Shown here: in pieces, positions 43,334 through 52,569 of the stretch
How the letters are laid out: each line of letters begins with the position of its first letter
Numbering within the stretch: the first letter of the stretch is position 1
From: DYRB01 sp963802205
GTDB lineage: Bacteria; Pseudomonadota; Gammaproteobacteria; Chromatiales; Chromatiaceae
Reading direction: 5' to 3'
NCBI GenBank assembly: GCA_963802205.1
Contig: CAWDHW010000008.1
Span: forward strand, 1-64,000
DNA: 64,000 bases
The notes under the pieces: generated by a model
What the model saw: only the letters and a program-made list of their open reading frames with translations
Told to the model about the DNA's origin: nothing
Database searches by the model: none
Program-made: the position numbers and the translations under genes

Positions 43334-44299
43334 TCAGGGTGTGTCGGCCGCCTGCTTGAAGTGGCACTCCAACTCGACGCCATAGTCGATGGCACGGTTG
43401 ATCTCGGCGGTGTGCTTCTTCACCGCCCCGGCCGAGGTCGCAAGTGCCGCCTGGTGGTCAGTGGCGTCCACCGAGCCTGTGGTGCGTTGTGGGTGTAGGA
43501 CTGGACCTGGGGGCTGCAATTGGAAGGGGCCGGTCAGTTGGCGCGGGTCCACCTGCCGTAACACCGCGTAATGACGGTTGACCAGGGCGAAGGGGTGATT
43601 GGTGGCGAAGGTGCCTTCCTTGGGATGGATCGCCGCCAGCCGGGGGAACTTGAGCCCCTTGTCGCGGATGTACCTGTTGCCCTGGATGACGTCGCTCTTA
43701 TAGACCACCGCCGCGTCGGCATACTGGGGCCCGCCCTCACGCATCTTGTCAGCGCAGAAGCCGGTGGAGCGGCCATAGTGTATGACGCTCTCGTGGACCT
43801 TGGCGACGAACTCCCGTACCTTGGGGTCATCCACCTTGGCCTGGGACAGGCGTGGGACCGGCCGCCCAGTCCACCTGGTCCGCCGGGCAGAGCTTGACCA
43901 GCACAGGCCCACACGCCGTTCTGGCCACCGGGGAGGAGGCCAAAAGCCCTACACCCGCAGTAACTCCGCGCCCTTCTCCTGGGTGTACTCGTGATTGATC
44001 AGGTTGACGTTGTCGCTGGAGCCCATCGGGATGGCCTGGACGCAGAAGGCCCTGCCCGAGGCGGTCTTCTCCCAGCGCAGGTTGAATGCTCCGGTAACAT
44101 CTTGTATCAATAGTCTTTTCTCAGGACCATAGGTGAACCGTACCCGGACCTGTTTGGCTGCCGGGGTCCAGGCCCTTCCGGCACCCGCCGCAGACGCGGC
44201 GACAGGGCTCAGGCCCAGCAGCGAGAAGGTCAAGGCGCCAACATATTGGACGCCAAATGTGATCGTGGTATTACGGGCGCCGGGGCGCATCCCTTGCAT
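43334..44299 (-). pseudogene. Decayed extracellular solute-binding protein gene
   Basis: The 5' part (44299-43949) encodes a signal peptide (YVGALTFSLLGLSPVAASA) and VRVRFTYGPEKRLLIQDVTG, AFNLRWEKTAS and INHEYTQEKGAELLRV, the start of a periplasmic binding-protein-like domain. It stops at 43949. The 3' part (43880-43334), in another frame, encodes DPKVREFVAKVHESVIHYG, YADAAVVYKSDVIQ and IHPKEGTFATNHPFALV, the C-terminal lobe of the same kind of protein. Roughly 200 central residues seem lost. It is adjacent to another pseudogene. Confidence 0.7.
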
Positions 44300-44331
44300 G
44301 CCTGCTGCGGAGTGTTCGGCGACCCCGCTCT

Positions 44332-45060
44332 TCAGACGTAGAGCGGTGCCATGCGCCGCCAGTAAGAACCTCGATGGGCGCGGCCATCCCATTCATGGAG
44401 GCTGTGTGCGACACCTTTGTCCCAGAGCAACCGGCTCAGGTAGCGGTTGTTATCGACGAAGGGGTCCTGGTTGCCTATGGCTAAGACGATGTCCATGCGC
44501 CGCAGGGCTGCCAGGCGCTCCGGGCACTGGAGGTTGGCGAGGTACTGGACGGGGGTGTGGAAGTAGATCTGCTCGTCGCGGTAGCCGGCGAACAGGTCGC
44601 GGAAGTCATCGACATGGAGGGTGAGGTCATAACGCCCCGAGAAGGCCGCCACCTTGCGGAACAGGTGCGGGTGGCGGAAGGCGATATTGAGCGCATGGAA
44701 GGCCCCCAGGCTGCACCCGTGGGCGATGGTGCAGGGGTGGGAGTTCTTCATAGCCATGAGGGGAAACACCTCGTTGAGGACGTATTCCTCAAAGGCATGG
44801 TGGCGGCGGATGCGGTCCGCGGGGTGGCACCAGAAGCAGTAGAGGGACTCCCAGTCGATGCTGTCCAGGCACCAGAGTTGCAGTTGACCGGCGTGGATCT
44901 TTGGGCTCAGGGCCTCGACGAGGCGCAGGTCTTCGTACTCGTGAAAGCGTCCATCGCGGGTCGGAAAGACCAGGACTTTGGCACCGGCATGGCCGAAGAC
45001 CAGGATCTCCATGTCCCGACCGAGCCGGTGGCTGTACCAGCGGTGATACTCGCGATTCAT
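44332..45060 (-). CDS. Esterase-family alpha/beta hydrolase
   Basis: 242 residues from ATG 45060; the frame stays open to 45255 but lacks similarity there. Blocks: REYHRWYSHRLGRDMEILVF, VLVFPTRDGRFHEYED, IAHGCSLGAFHALNIAFRHP (nucleophile Ser in GxSxG), AAFSGRYDL and AIGNQDPFVDN. The likely catalytic His is in SLHEWDGRAHRGSYW. This resembles the putative esterase D/antigen-85-like family, whose bacterial members cleave ester bonds of varied substrates. No signal peptide. It lies 100 bp downstream of an AXE1-type esterase on the same strand. Confidence 0.88.
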   Translation of the reverse strand: MNREYHRWYSHRLGRDMEILVFGHAGAKVLVFPTRDGRFHEYEDLRLVEALSPKIHAGQLQLWCLDSIDWESLYCFWCHPADRIRRHHAFEEYVLNEVFPLMAMKNSHPCTIAHGCSLGAFHALNIAFRHPHLFRKVAAFSGRYDLTLHVDDFRDLFAGYRDEQIYFHTPVQYLANLQCPERLAALRRMDIVLAIGNQDPFVDNNRYLSRLLWDKGVAHSLHEWDGRAHRGSYWRRMAPLYV

Positions 45061-45160
45061 TGGGATTGGCCGAAAGGGTGTATCTGTGGCTGGAGGCGCG
45101 GCCCTGTTCGCGTGGCGTGGGGCCGCGCCGATGGTAGGTCGCCGCGACAGGACAGGCCGC

Positions 45161-46114
45161 TCAGAGCGGCGCGAAGAAGGCCCGCAGCTCCGAGCGCAAT
45201 TCCCAATCCTGGCGCACCCGGCCGGGATACTCGAAGTGCCCGGCGTCGAGGACATACAGGCTCTTGGTCCCAGGGATGGCGTTGTAGACCGCGAACTGCC
45301 CGGGCGGGGCTACCGCCGGATCGAAGCGGGCGGCGGCCACATGCATGGGCTGGCGGATCTGTCTGGCGGCGACGGCAGCATCGTAGTACGCCAAGGTTGC
45401 GAGCACGTTACCCTGGGTACGGGCGAATCGCTGCACTGCGGCCCCGCTGCCGGTGGTGGGGAGGGTGAGGCGCAGGGGCTGATGGCCGAAGCTCGGCACA
45501 CTGAGGTGACCGCGGCCGATGCGCTCGTCCCAGGCCAGGGCTATGGCCCCGATGCCTCCGCCAAAACTGATGCCGCAGTAGCCGATGTGTCCAACGAGGT
45601 TCGGGAAAATCTCGAGCAGGGCCGAGACCCCCGTCCAGACATCCTCGACGCAGCCACCGAGGATGTAGCGGTCCCGGAGGTGGATGTCATGCAGGACGTG
45701 CCAGTTGGGGTCCGCGGAGATGGGCGGGCGGCGCGAGCGGCTCAAGCCGCGGAAGCAGGGTACCAGGTACGCCGCATCGTCCCGGGGGAGGTCCCGAGGG
45801 GGGGCCTCGATCCCGCCGTAGCCGTGACCTAGCACCAGCCCCAGCCGGGGAGGACCGGACAGGGGGGTCAGGAGCCAGCCACGAATGGGAAAGGCGTCGG
45901 TGGACTGGTATTCCAGGTCCTGGACGTAGAAGCCGGGCAGCGAGCTGGCAGAGGCTTGCAGTCCCATGCCCGGCTCCACCGACAGGGCATTCCGATAGCG
46001 GGCCCGCCAGAAAGGCGCAAACCCGGCAGGCTCCGGCGGGGGCTCCACCGCAAGCAACTCGGCCAGGCTGTATCCGTAACTGGGGTCGAACGGGTAGGGG
46101 TGGGCGAAGGACAT
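45161..46114 (-). CDS. AXE1-family (acetyl xylan esterase-like) alpha/beta hydrolase
   Basis: 317 residues. N-terminal FWRARYRNALSVEP and DLEYQSTDAFPIRGWLLTP match the cephalosporin-C-deacetylase/AXE1 group. GLVLGHGYGGIEAPPRDLP, YLVPCFRGLSRS, VGHIGYCGISFGGGIGAIAL (nucleophile Ser) and VLDAGHFEYPG (catalytic His) follow. Typical AXE1 length. The natural substrate is probably a small acetyl ester. It shares strand and short spacing with the second esterase, so the two may form one transcription unit. Confidence 0.85.
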   Translation of the reverse strand: MSFAHPYPFDPSYGYSLAELLAVEPPPEPAGFAPFWRARYRNALSVEPGMGLQASASSLPGFYVQDLEYQSTDAFPIRGWLLTPLSGPPRLGLVLGHGYGGIEAPPRDLPRDDAAYLVPCFRGLSRSRRPPISADPNWHVLHDIHLRDRYILGGCVEDVWTGVSALLEIFPNLVGHIGYCGISFGGGIGAIALAWDERIGRGHLSVPSFGHQPLRLTLPTTGSGAAVQRFARTQGNVLATLAYYDAAVAARQIRQPMHVAAARFDPAVAPPGQFAVYNAIPGTKSLYVLDAGHFEYPGRVRQDWELRSELRAFFAPL

Positions 46115-46225
46115 GGGGAGAAGGGAAACCCAAACGCGCGGCTGAAGTCACGGGAACCTGGCATCGAAGCAAGGTGTTGCGCCAGGGCTGGAAAAGCCGG
46201 CATTGGGGCCGCCGTCAGCCAGCCT

Positions 46226-47119
46226 CTAGCGGTCGCGCTGCACCATGTATTCGGCCACCTGACGCAGGGGCTGTGCCCCTGCACCCAGGTCGGCGAGGCT
46301 TGCCAGGGCGTCGCCGATCAGCCCCTCGGCCGCCTCGCGGGCCGGACCCAAGCCCATCAGGGCTGGGTAGGTGGCCTTCTCCTGGGCCTGGTCCTTGCCG
46401 CCGGTCTTGCCGATGACGCTGCTGTCGCCCTCCACGTCGAGGATGTCGTCGCGGATCTGGAAGGCCAGCCCCAGGCACTTTGCGTAGCGGTCCAGGCGCT
46501 CGGCGATCTGGGGGGCGAGGTCGGGCTTGGCAAGCGTCGCCATGCGCACCCCGGCCCGGATCAGGGCACCGGTCTTGTGGATGTGGATATTCTCCAATAA
46601 GGCCAGGTCCGGGGGCTGGGACTCGGCGGCCAGGTCCATGGCCTGGCCTCCGGCCATGCCGCGGGAGCCGCTGGCCTGGGCCAGGGCAGCGATCATGGCG
46701 ACCCGCACGGCGGGCGGCAGGGCCTCGTCGCGGGCCAGGACCTGAAAGGCCAGGGTCTGCAGGGCGTCCCCGGCCAGGATTGCGGTGGCCTCGTCGAAGG
46801 CCTTGTGGCAGGTCAGGCGCCCCCGGCGCAGGTCGTCGTCGTCCATGGCGGGGAGGTCATCGTGGACCAGGGAATAGGCGTGGATCAGCTCGACGGCACA
46901 GGCGGCGCTATCTACCACCTCGGGGGCCAGGCCGATGGCGCCGGCGGTGGCATAGATCAGGGTTGGTCGGATGCGTTTGCCCGCCCCCAGGGCGGCGTAG
47001 CGCATGGCCGAGTGCAACCGGGCCGGTTGCAGATCCGCCGCCGGCAGGCAGCGCTCGAGGGCTGCCTCACAGCGTTGCTGGCTCTGGGCGAGGAGGGCGC
47101 GCAGGTCGGTGTCAGTCAC
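46226..47119 (-). CDS. ispA: Farnesyl (geranyl) diphosphate synthase
   Basis: 297 residues from GTG 47119 (VTDTDLRALLA). Condenses DMAPP/GPP with IPP. The first Asp-rich motif is LVHDDLPAMDDDDLRRG and the second FQIRDDILDVEGD; GAGKRIRPTLIY and GGQAMDLAAES are also present. This is the bacterial DDx4D type. The start overlaps the xseB stop by 8 bases, so the two genes are coupled, an arrangement seen in many bacteria together with dxs, which is not adjacent here. It supplies precursors for quinones, carotenoids and bacteriochlorophyll. Confidence 0.95.
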   Translation of the reverse strand: MTDTDLRALLAQSQQRCEAALERCLPAADLQPARLHSAMRYAALGAGKRIRPTLIYATAGAIGLAPEVVDSAACAVELIHAYSLVHDDLPAMDDDDLRRGRLTCHKAFDEATAILAGDALQTLAFQVLARDEALPPAVRVAMIAALAQASGSRGMAGGQAMDLAAESQPPDLALLENIHIHKTGALIRAGVRMATLAKPDLAPQIAERLDRYAKCLGLAFQIRDDILDVEGDSSVIGKTGGKDQAQEKATYPALMGLGPAREAAEGLIGDALASLADLGAGAQPLRQVAEYMVQRDR

Positions 47120-47390
47120 GGGGGGCGAAGGGCTCGGGCTCGGCCCCCTCCGTACTGCTGGTGAGGATGCGCACCCGCTGTTCGGCGGCGTCCAGGGCCT
47201 GCTGGCAGGCACGCGTCAGAGCGACACCTTGCTCGAAGGCGGTCAAGGATGCCTCAAGGCTCAGGTCCCCACGTTCCAGGGTATCGACCAAGGACTCCAG
47301 TTGACGGAGCTGGTCTTCAAAGCTGGCGGTTGGGGTCGGATCCAGGTTGGAGGGAGATTCGGAGGCGGGGGGTACGACTTTGGCTTTCAT
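47112..47390 (-). CDS. xseB: Exodeoxyribonuclease VII small subunit
   Basis: 92 residues. The core ASFEDQLRQLESLVDTLERG, then LSLEASLTAFEQGVALTRAC, is the conserved coiled helical hairpin of XseB, which binds the large subunit XseA; together they degrade single-stranded DNA. The Ser/Pro-rich N-terminal ~20 residues are variable. The 3' end overlaps ispA. It is divergent from parE with 117 bp between the starts. Confidence 0.94.
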   Translation of the reverse strand: MKAKVVPPASESPSNLDPTPTASFEDQLRQLESLVDTLERGDLSLEASLTAFEQGVALTRACQQALDAAEQRVRILTSSTEGAEPEPFAPRD

Positions 47391-47507
47391 GGGTTTGAAT
47401 CGATGTTTGCAGCTACGGTAACTTACGCGCCCCTGACGGTCAACGCGACCGCCCGGCGCCAGCCCCGCCCGTTTTACCCTTAGCCCAAGGAACCAGCCAA
47501 ACCTGCC

Positions 47508-49394
47508 ATGAGCGGCTCCTACGACGCCTCAGCCATTGAAGTCCTGAGTGGCCTCGACCCGGTGCGCAAGCGCCCGGGGATGTACACCGATACCACCAGA
47601 CCCAACCACCTGGCCCAGGAGGTCATAGACAACAGCGTCGATGAGGCCATCGCCGGTCATGCCCGCCAGATCACGGTGACCCTGTTCGCCGACGGCTCGC
47701 TCCAGGTCAGCGACGACGGTCGCGGCATGCCGGTGGACATGCACCCGGAGCAGGGCCTCCCTGGGGTCGAAGTGATCCTCACCAAGCTCCACGCCGGGGG
47801 CAAGTTCTCCTCCGATAACTACCGCTTCTCCGGTGGTCTGCACGGGGTCGGGGTCTCGGTGGTCAATGCCCTGTCCAAGCACCTGGAGGTCTGGGTTCGC
47901 CGTAACGGCCGCGAGTACAACATGGCCTTCGCTGGCGGGGACAAGTCCTCGGACCTGGAGGAGGTCGGCACCGTCGGCCGCCACACCACAGGGACGACAC
48001 TGCGCTTCTGGCCGGACCCCAAGTACTTCGATACCCCCAAGTTTGCGGTGCGCCCCCTGACCCACCTGTTGCAGGCCAAGGCGGTCCTCTGTCCCGGACT
48101 CAAGGTGACCTTTCGCGACGACGCCACTGGCGACGAGCAGACCTGGTGCTATCAGGACGGGCTCAAGGACTATCTGGCCCAGGCCCTGGCCGGCTTGGAG
48201 CTGGTCCCGGCAGAGCCCTTCGTCGGCAACCTGGAGTCTACCAACGAGGCGGCCAGTTGGGCCCTGGCCTGGCTCCCGGAGGGCGGCGAGCCCCTGGCGG
48301 AGAGCTATGTCAATCTGATCCCAACGGTCCAGGGCGGGACCCATGTCAACGGGCTGCGCACCGGTCTGACCGAGGCCATGCGGGAGTTCTGCGAGTTCCG
48401 CAACCTGCTCCCCCGCGGGGTCAAGCTGGCCCCCGAGGACGTCTGGGCACGGCTGTCCTACATCCTCTCGGTCAAGTTGCTGGAGCCACAGTTCTCCGGC
48501 CAGACCAAGGAACGCCTGTCCTCGCGCGAGTGCGCCGCCTTCGTCTCCGGGGTGGTCAAGGACGCCTTCAGCCTCTGGCTCAACCAGCACATCAACGAGG
48601 CCGAGCTTATTGCCGATCTGGCGATCGGGGCGGCTCAGGCGCGACTCAAGGCCGGGCGCAAGGTGGTGCGAAAGCGCATCACCCAGGGCCCGGCCCTGCC
48701 CGGCAAGCTCGCGGACTGCACCTCGAGCGATACCGACCGCACGGAACTCTTCCTGGTGGAGGGCGACTCCGCCGGGGGCTCCGCCAAGCAGGCCCGCGAC
48801 CGCGAGTTCCAGGCCATCATGCCGCTGCGCGGCAAGATTCTGAACACCTGGGAGGTGGACCCAGCGGAGGTCCTGGGTTCCCAGGAGGTTCACGACATCG
48901 CCGTGGCCGTGGGCGTGGACCCGGCCAGCGACGATCTCTCGCGGCTGCGCTTCGGCAAGGTCTGCATCCTTGCGGACGCCGACTCCGATGGGGCGCACAT
49001 TGCCACCCTGCTTTGCGCCTTGTTCCTCAAGCACTTCCCCCGTCTGGTGGCGGAGGGACATGTCTATGTCGCCATGCCACCGCTCTACCGCATCGACGTG
49101 GGCAAGCAGGTCTACTACGCCCTCGACGACGCCGAACGCCAGGGGGTGTTGGACCGCATCGCCGCAGAGAAGGTCAAGGGCAAGGTCAATGTCCAGCGTT
49201 TCAAGGGCCTGGGCGAGATGAACCCGATGCAGTTGCGGGAGACCACCATCCATCCGGACACCAGGCGACTGGTCCAGCTCACCACGGAGGACGATGACAT
49301 CAGCGGTCAGATCATGGACATGCTGCTGGCCAAGAAGCGTGCCGCCGACCGTCGCGCCTGGCTCCAGGAGAAGGGGGACCTGGCGGAGGTCTAG
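47508..49394 (+). CDS. parE: DNA topoisomerase IV subunit B
   Basis: 628 residues. GHKL ATPase: EVIDNSVDEAIAG, VSDDGRGMPVDMHPE, GGLHGVGVSVVNALS. Transducer region: QTKERLSSRECAAFV. Toprim region: LFLVEGDSAGGSAKQARDR (Glu), LADADSDGAHIATLL (DxD) and RFKGLGEMNPMQL. The length (about 630 rather than 800) and lack of the GyrB insert identify ParE. With ParC it unlinks daughter chromosomes. Its stop overlaps the convergent MFS gene by four bases. Confidence 0.96.
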   Translation: MSGSYDASAIEVLSGLDPVRKRPGMYTDTTRPNHLAQEVIDNSVDEAIAGHARQITVTLFADGSLQVSDDGRGMPVDMHPEQGLPGVEVILTKLHAGGKFSSDNYRFSGGLHGVGVSVVNALSKHLEVWVRRNGREYNMAFAGGDKSSDLEEVGTVGRHTTGTTLRFWPDPKYFDTPKFAVRPLTHLLQAKAVLCPGLKVTFRDDATGDEQTWCYQDGLKDYLAQALAGLELVPAEPFVGNLESTNEAASWALAWLPEGGEPLAESYVNLIPTVQGGTHVNGLRTGLTEAMREFCEFRNLLPRGVKLAPEDVWARLSYILSVKLLEPQFSGQTKERLSSRECAAFVSGVVKDAFSLWLNQHINEAELIADLAIGAAQARLKAGRKVVRKRITQGPALPGKLADCTSSDTDRTELFLVEGDSAGGSAKQARDREFQAIMPLRGKILNTWEVDPAEVLGSQEVHDIAVAVGVDPASDDLSRLRFGKVCILADADSDGAHIATLLCALFLKHFPRLVAEGHVYVAMPPLYRIDVGKQVYYALDDAERQGVLDRIAAEKVKGKVNVQRFKGLGEMNPMQLRETTIHPDTRRLVQLTTEDDDISGQIMDMLLAKKRAADRRAWLQEKGDLAEV

Positions 49395-50623
49395 GGTCCG
49401 ACACGGCCCTGGCCCTGGCAGCAGAGCCACCGGTGGCATAGCACCGCCGCCAGTCCGCAGGCGGCCATCCCGACGAGCAGGGGTGCGGCGCTGTCGTGGT
49501 GGGCCAGGCTGGCCAGGGATCCCATCAGGGCCCCGAGTCCGAAGCGCAGGGACCCGGCGAACGCCGAGGCGGTCCCCGCCAGGTGCGGGAAGTAGGCCAT
49601 GAATCCGGCCATGGCGTTGCCCATCACCAGCCCCATGGCGCTGATGTAGACCAGAACGGCCAGTGCGATGACCCAGAGCGGCGGGCCCGATGCCAGCAGG
49701 GCCCAGCCGCCCAGACCGAGCATCAACAGGGCGGCACCTCCCTGGAGCACCATTCCAAACCCCAGCATCCGGTCCGAGCCCAGGCGCGGAATGACCCGGG
49801 TGTTGATCGTGCTGAGGCCCATGGCGGCGAGGATGTTGGCCCCGAACAGTATCCCGAACCATTGCGGCGGGACCCCGTGCAGCGAGATGTACACATAGGG
49901 CGAGGTGGTGACGAAGACGATCATCCCGGCGAAACTGAAGGACACCGTCAGTAGGTAACCGAGCCCGGCGGTATGTCCCAAGAGGGTCCCGTAGTTTCTG
50001 AGGATGCGGCCTAGGCCGAAGCTGTGGCGCTGCCCGATTGGGAGGGTCTCCGGGACCAGGGCTGCGAACAGCAGTCCCCCCGTCAGGGCCAGCACCCCCA
50101 GGGCCACGAAGACCCAGCGCCAGTGGGCGAAGACCAGGATGGCGCTGCCCAGGGTTGGCGCGAGAAGGGGGGCGGCCGCCATGACCATCATCACCATCCC
50201 CATGACCCGGGCATAGTCGTCTTTTCCGAAGAGGTCCCGCACCAGTGCCGGGATGGTCACCGCCACAGCGGCCCCGCCCAGGGCCTGCATGGCCCGCGCG
50301 CCCAGGAGCCAGGCCAGGTCCGGGGCCAGGATGCAGCCGAGATTGGCCGCCAGGAAGAGTCCGGCCCCCCCGAGCACCGTCGCCCGGCGCCCGAGCACGT
50401 CCGACAGGGGCCCCAGGACGATTTGGGCCAGGGCGAAGACCGCCAGGTACAGAGTGACGCTCAACTGGACCAACTCCACCGAAGTCCCCAGATCCGTGGC
50501 GATGGCCGGGATGCTCGGCAGATACAGGTCGATGGCCAGCGGGGTCAGCCCCGCGGTCAGACCCAGGGTCAGCAGCAACGACAGGCGAATGGGGACGGCC
50601 GCCCCCGGCGTTGGAGGGCTCAA
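49391..50623 (-). CDS. Bcr/CflA-family MFS drug-resistance transporter
   Basis: 410 residues and 12 hydrophobic segments. DLYLPSIPAIATDLG in the first loop is the Bcr/CflA signature; QIVLGPLSDVLGRRATVLGG is the MFS loop 2-3 motif and MQALGGAAVAVTIPALVRDL the motif C-like helix. Exports drugs or sulfonamides in relatives. The start is a TTG at 50623 that overlaps the flippase stop as TTGA, which supports this rare start codon and translational coupling. No ATG is available near the N-terminus. Confidence 0.88.
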   Translation of the reverse strand: MSPPTPGAAVPIRLSLLLTLGLTAGLTPLAIDLYLPSIPAIATDLGTSVELVQLSVTLYLAVFALAQIVLGPLSDVLGRRATVLGGAGLFLAANLGCILAPDLAWLLGARAMQALGGAAVAVTIPALVRDLFGKDDYARVMGMVMMVMAAAPLLAPTLGSAILVFAHWRWVFVALGVLALTGGLLFAALVPETLPIGQRHSFGLGRILRNYGTLLGHTAGLGYLLTVSFSFAGMIVFVTTSPYVYISLHGVPPQWFGILFGANILAAMGLSTINTRVIPRLGSDRMLGFGMVLQGGAALLMLGLGGWALLASGPPLWVIALAVLVYISAMGLVMGNAMAGFMAYFPHLAGTASAFAGSLRFGLGALMGSLASLAHHDSAAPLLVGMAACGLAAVLCHRWLCCQGQGRVGP

Positions 50624-52107
50624 GTGCCTGGCGTCAGCGGCGGGCGGCGCAGCCGACGCCCGTCGATGACATAGGTCAGGACCAGGAACACCGCCAGGAG
50701 TAGGGTCCCGGTGATCGGGGCATTCCAGTCAAGGTGCCCGACCAGCACCCGGCTCGCTCCGTACAGGGCGAGCCCCAGCGCGATGTAGCCCAAGACCCGC
50801 GTGAGGTCATAGGGCACCGGGTAGTAGCGTCGGCCCAGGGCATAGGAGAGCCCGACCATGACCCCGTAACAGGCCAGGTGTGCCCAGGCGGCGCCTGCGT
50901 AGCCGTAGCGCGGGACGGCCCAGAACAGCATGCCAACCGTCACCGCGGACCCGGCCAGGGTCACCCAGGCCCCCATCAAGGTGCGGTCGGTGAGCTTGTA
51001 CCAGATGGACAGGTTGATGTAGACGCCGAGCAACAGGTTGGCGAGCAGTAGCACGGGGACCACGAAGAGCCCCTCGCGGTAGGCCGCACCGACAAAGTAC
51101 TGGAAGATGTCCAGGTAAAGCGTTACCAGCAGGAAGATAAAGACGCAAAAGATGACAAACCAATTGAGCACCGCGGCATAGGTCGCCTGGGCGTTCGCCT
51201 GCTTGGCCTGGGCGAAGAAGAAGGGCTCCCCGGCATAGCGGAAGGCCTGGATGAACAGCGTCATGAGGATCGAGAGCTTGTAGCAGGCGCTGTAGATCCC
51301 GAGCTGGGCCAGGTTGGCGGCATCGTCGCCCGGGAGCAGGTACTTCAGGGCCGCGCGATCGAGCATTTCATTCACAATACCGGCCAACCCAATGATAACC
51401 ATGGGAAGCGAGTAGCGCATCAGGCGCCGGAACAGGATCGGATCGAAGCCTCCCAAGGCCCCGCGGAGTTCGGGGGTCAGGAGTGCGATCTTAAGCACGC
51501 TGGCGGCCAGGTTGGCGATAAAGACGTAGCCGATACCGATGGCGGGGTCCCAGAGCCCGCCGAGGAGAGAGCCGGGGTTCGACTCAAAGGCCTGCCTGCA
51601 CACCAGGATGAAGAACAGATTGAGCCCGATGTTGGCGGCGATCTCGGTGAGCTTCACCAGGGCGAAGCGCCAGGCCCGGTTCTCCGCCCGCAGCCGGGCG
51701 AAGGCCACGGCGCCAACGGAGTCCAGGGCGAGGATGGCCGCCACCCACCAGACGTACTCCGGGTGTTCGGCGTAGCGCAGCAGGTCCGCGATGGGCTGGC
51801 GCCAGACGACCAGGGCGAGAAAAAAGGCGAGGTTGCCCAGCACCAGGACCCGCAGCACCGTCGCGTAGACCAGGTCCGGGGCCCAGCCGCCGTCGGTGCG
51901 GAAGCGGAAGTAGCCGGTCTCCAGGCCAAAGGTCAGCAGCACCGCCAGGAAGCCCATGTAGGCGTACAGCTCTGCCACCACCCCGTACTCCGCCGGCGCG
52001 AAGGTGTAGGTGAACAGCGGCACCAACAAATAGTTGAGGAAGCGCCCGAGGACGCTGCTCACGCCGTAGATGGCGGTCTGGGAGGCGAGGCGCTTGAGGG
52101 GGCTCAA
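50620..52107 (-). CDS. Polysaccharide flippase / Wzx-like MATE-superfamily protein
   Basis: 495 residues, 12-14 membrane segments. N-terminal SQTAIYGVSSVLGRFLNYLL, VPLFTYTFAPAEYGVVAELY and GLETGYFRFR are typical of oligosaccharide-flippase proteins; RYSLPMVIIGLAGIVNEMLD and IYSACYKLSILMTLFIQAFR occur in the second half. It probably turns lipid-linked glycan units across the inner membrane. No glycosyltransferases are adjacent, so the glycan is unknown. The start is TTG at 52107. It is upstream of and coupled to the MFS gene. Confidence 0.88.
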   Translation of the reverse strand: MSPLKRLASQTAIYGVSSVLGRFLNYLLVPLFTYTFAPAEYGVVAELYAYMGFLAVLLTFGLETGYFRFRTDGGWAPDLVYATVLRVLVLGNLAFFLALVVWRQPIADLLRYAEHPEYVWWVAAILALDSVGAVAFARLRAENRAWRFALVKLTEIAANIGLNLFFILVCRQAFESNPGSLLGGLWDPAIGIGYVFIANLAASVLKIALLTPELRGALGGFDPILFRRLMRYSLPMVIIGLAGIVNEMLDRAALKYLLPGDDAANLAQLGIYSACYKLSILMTLFIQAFRYAGEPFFFAQAKQANAQATYAAVLNWFVIFCVFIFLLVTLYLDIFQYFVGAAYREGLFVVPVLLLANLLLGVYINLSIWYKLTDRTLMGAWVTLAGSAVTVGMLFWAVPRYGYAGAAWAHLACYGVMVGLSYALGRRYYPVPYDLTRVLGYIALGLALYGASRVLVGHLDWNAPITGTLLLAVFLVLTYVIDGRRLRRPPLTPGT

Positions 52108-52255
52108 CTTGGACCTGGGCAGAATCGGGTGCGGGTTGGGGCAGGGCGGGGATTGTACCGCCTGGCATGGGGTACCCCGGCGGTCAGATCAGGAGGGCTC
52201 GGTAAGGAGCGCCCCTGGTTGCAGGAGTCCCAGTCTGGGATTACCCTTTTTTTTC

Positions 52256-52558
52256 ATGCGCGTCATTGCCTTATTCACGCTCAAGGCGTTCTGGGACGGC
52301 CCGTCCGCCTACCAGGATGCGAAGGGCCCCGGCCTTGCCTGGTACCGGGCAGCGTGCCGGGCGGACTGATCCATCCCTGCCGACGTTAAGGCCGACCTTC
52401 GCAACGCCAGTATTCTGAGGGACGGCCGGGTGGTGCTTAACCTGGCGGGCAACAAGTATCGGCTCGTCGTCTGGATTAACTACCCCTATCGGGTGATCTA
52501 TGTGCGCTTCATAGGCACGCACTCCCAGTACGATGCCATCGACGCCCAGACCGTTTGA
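52256..52558 (+). pseudogene. higB: higB-type toxin gene with an in-frame internal TGA
   Basis: Read through one frame, 100 codons give a HigB/RelE-like toxin: MRVIALFTLKAFWDGPSAYQ, a TGA at 52367-52369 (codon 38), then SIPADVKADLRNASILRDGR, NLAGNKYRLVVWINYPYRV and YVRFIGTHSQYDAIDAQT. In relatives the position after RKAD/KAD is Trp, so a single G-to-A change (TGG to TGA) would explain it. No frameshift is present. The intact antitoxin gene starts 12 bp after the stop. Toxin activity is presumably lost unless the stop is read through. Confidence 0.82.
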
Positions 52559-52569
52559 AGAGAGCAGCT

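Noticed and set aside
47529..49862. 777-codon reverse frame over parE
   Set aside because: It is a shadow of parE in GC-rich DNA; it has no family motifs, while the forward frame has all ParE motifs.
52256..52558. Selenocysteine recoding of the higB TGA
   Set aside because: HigB relatives have Trp, not Cys, at this position, and no SECIS-like stem was apparent; a nonsense mutation is simpler.
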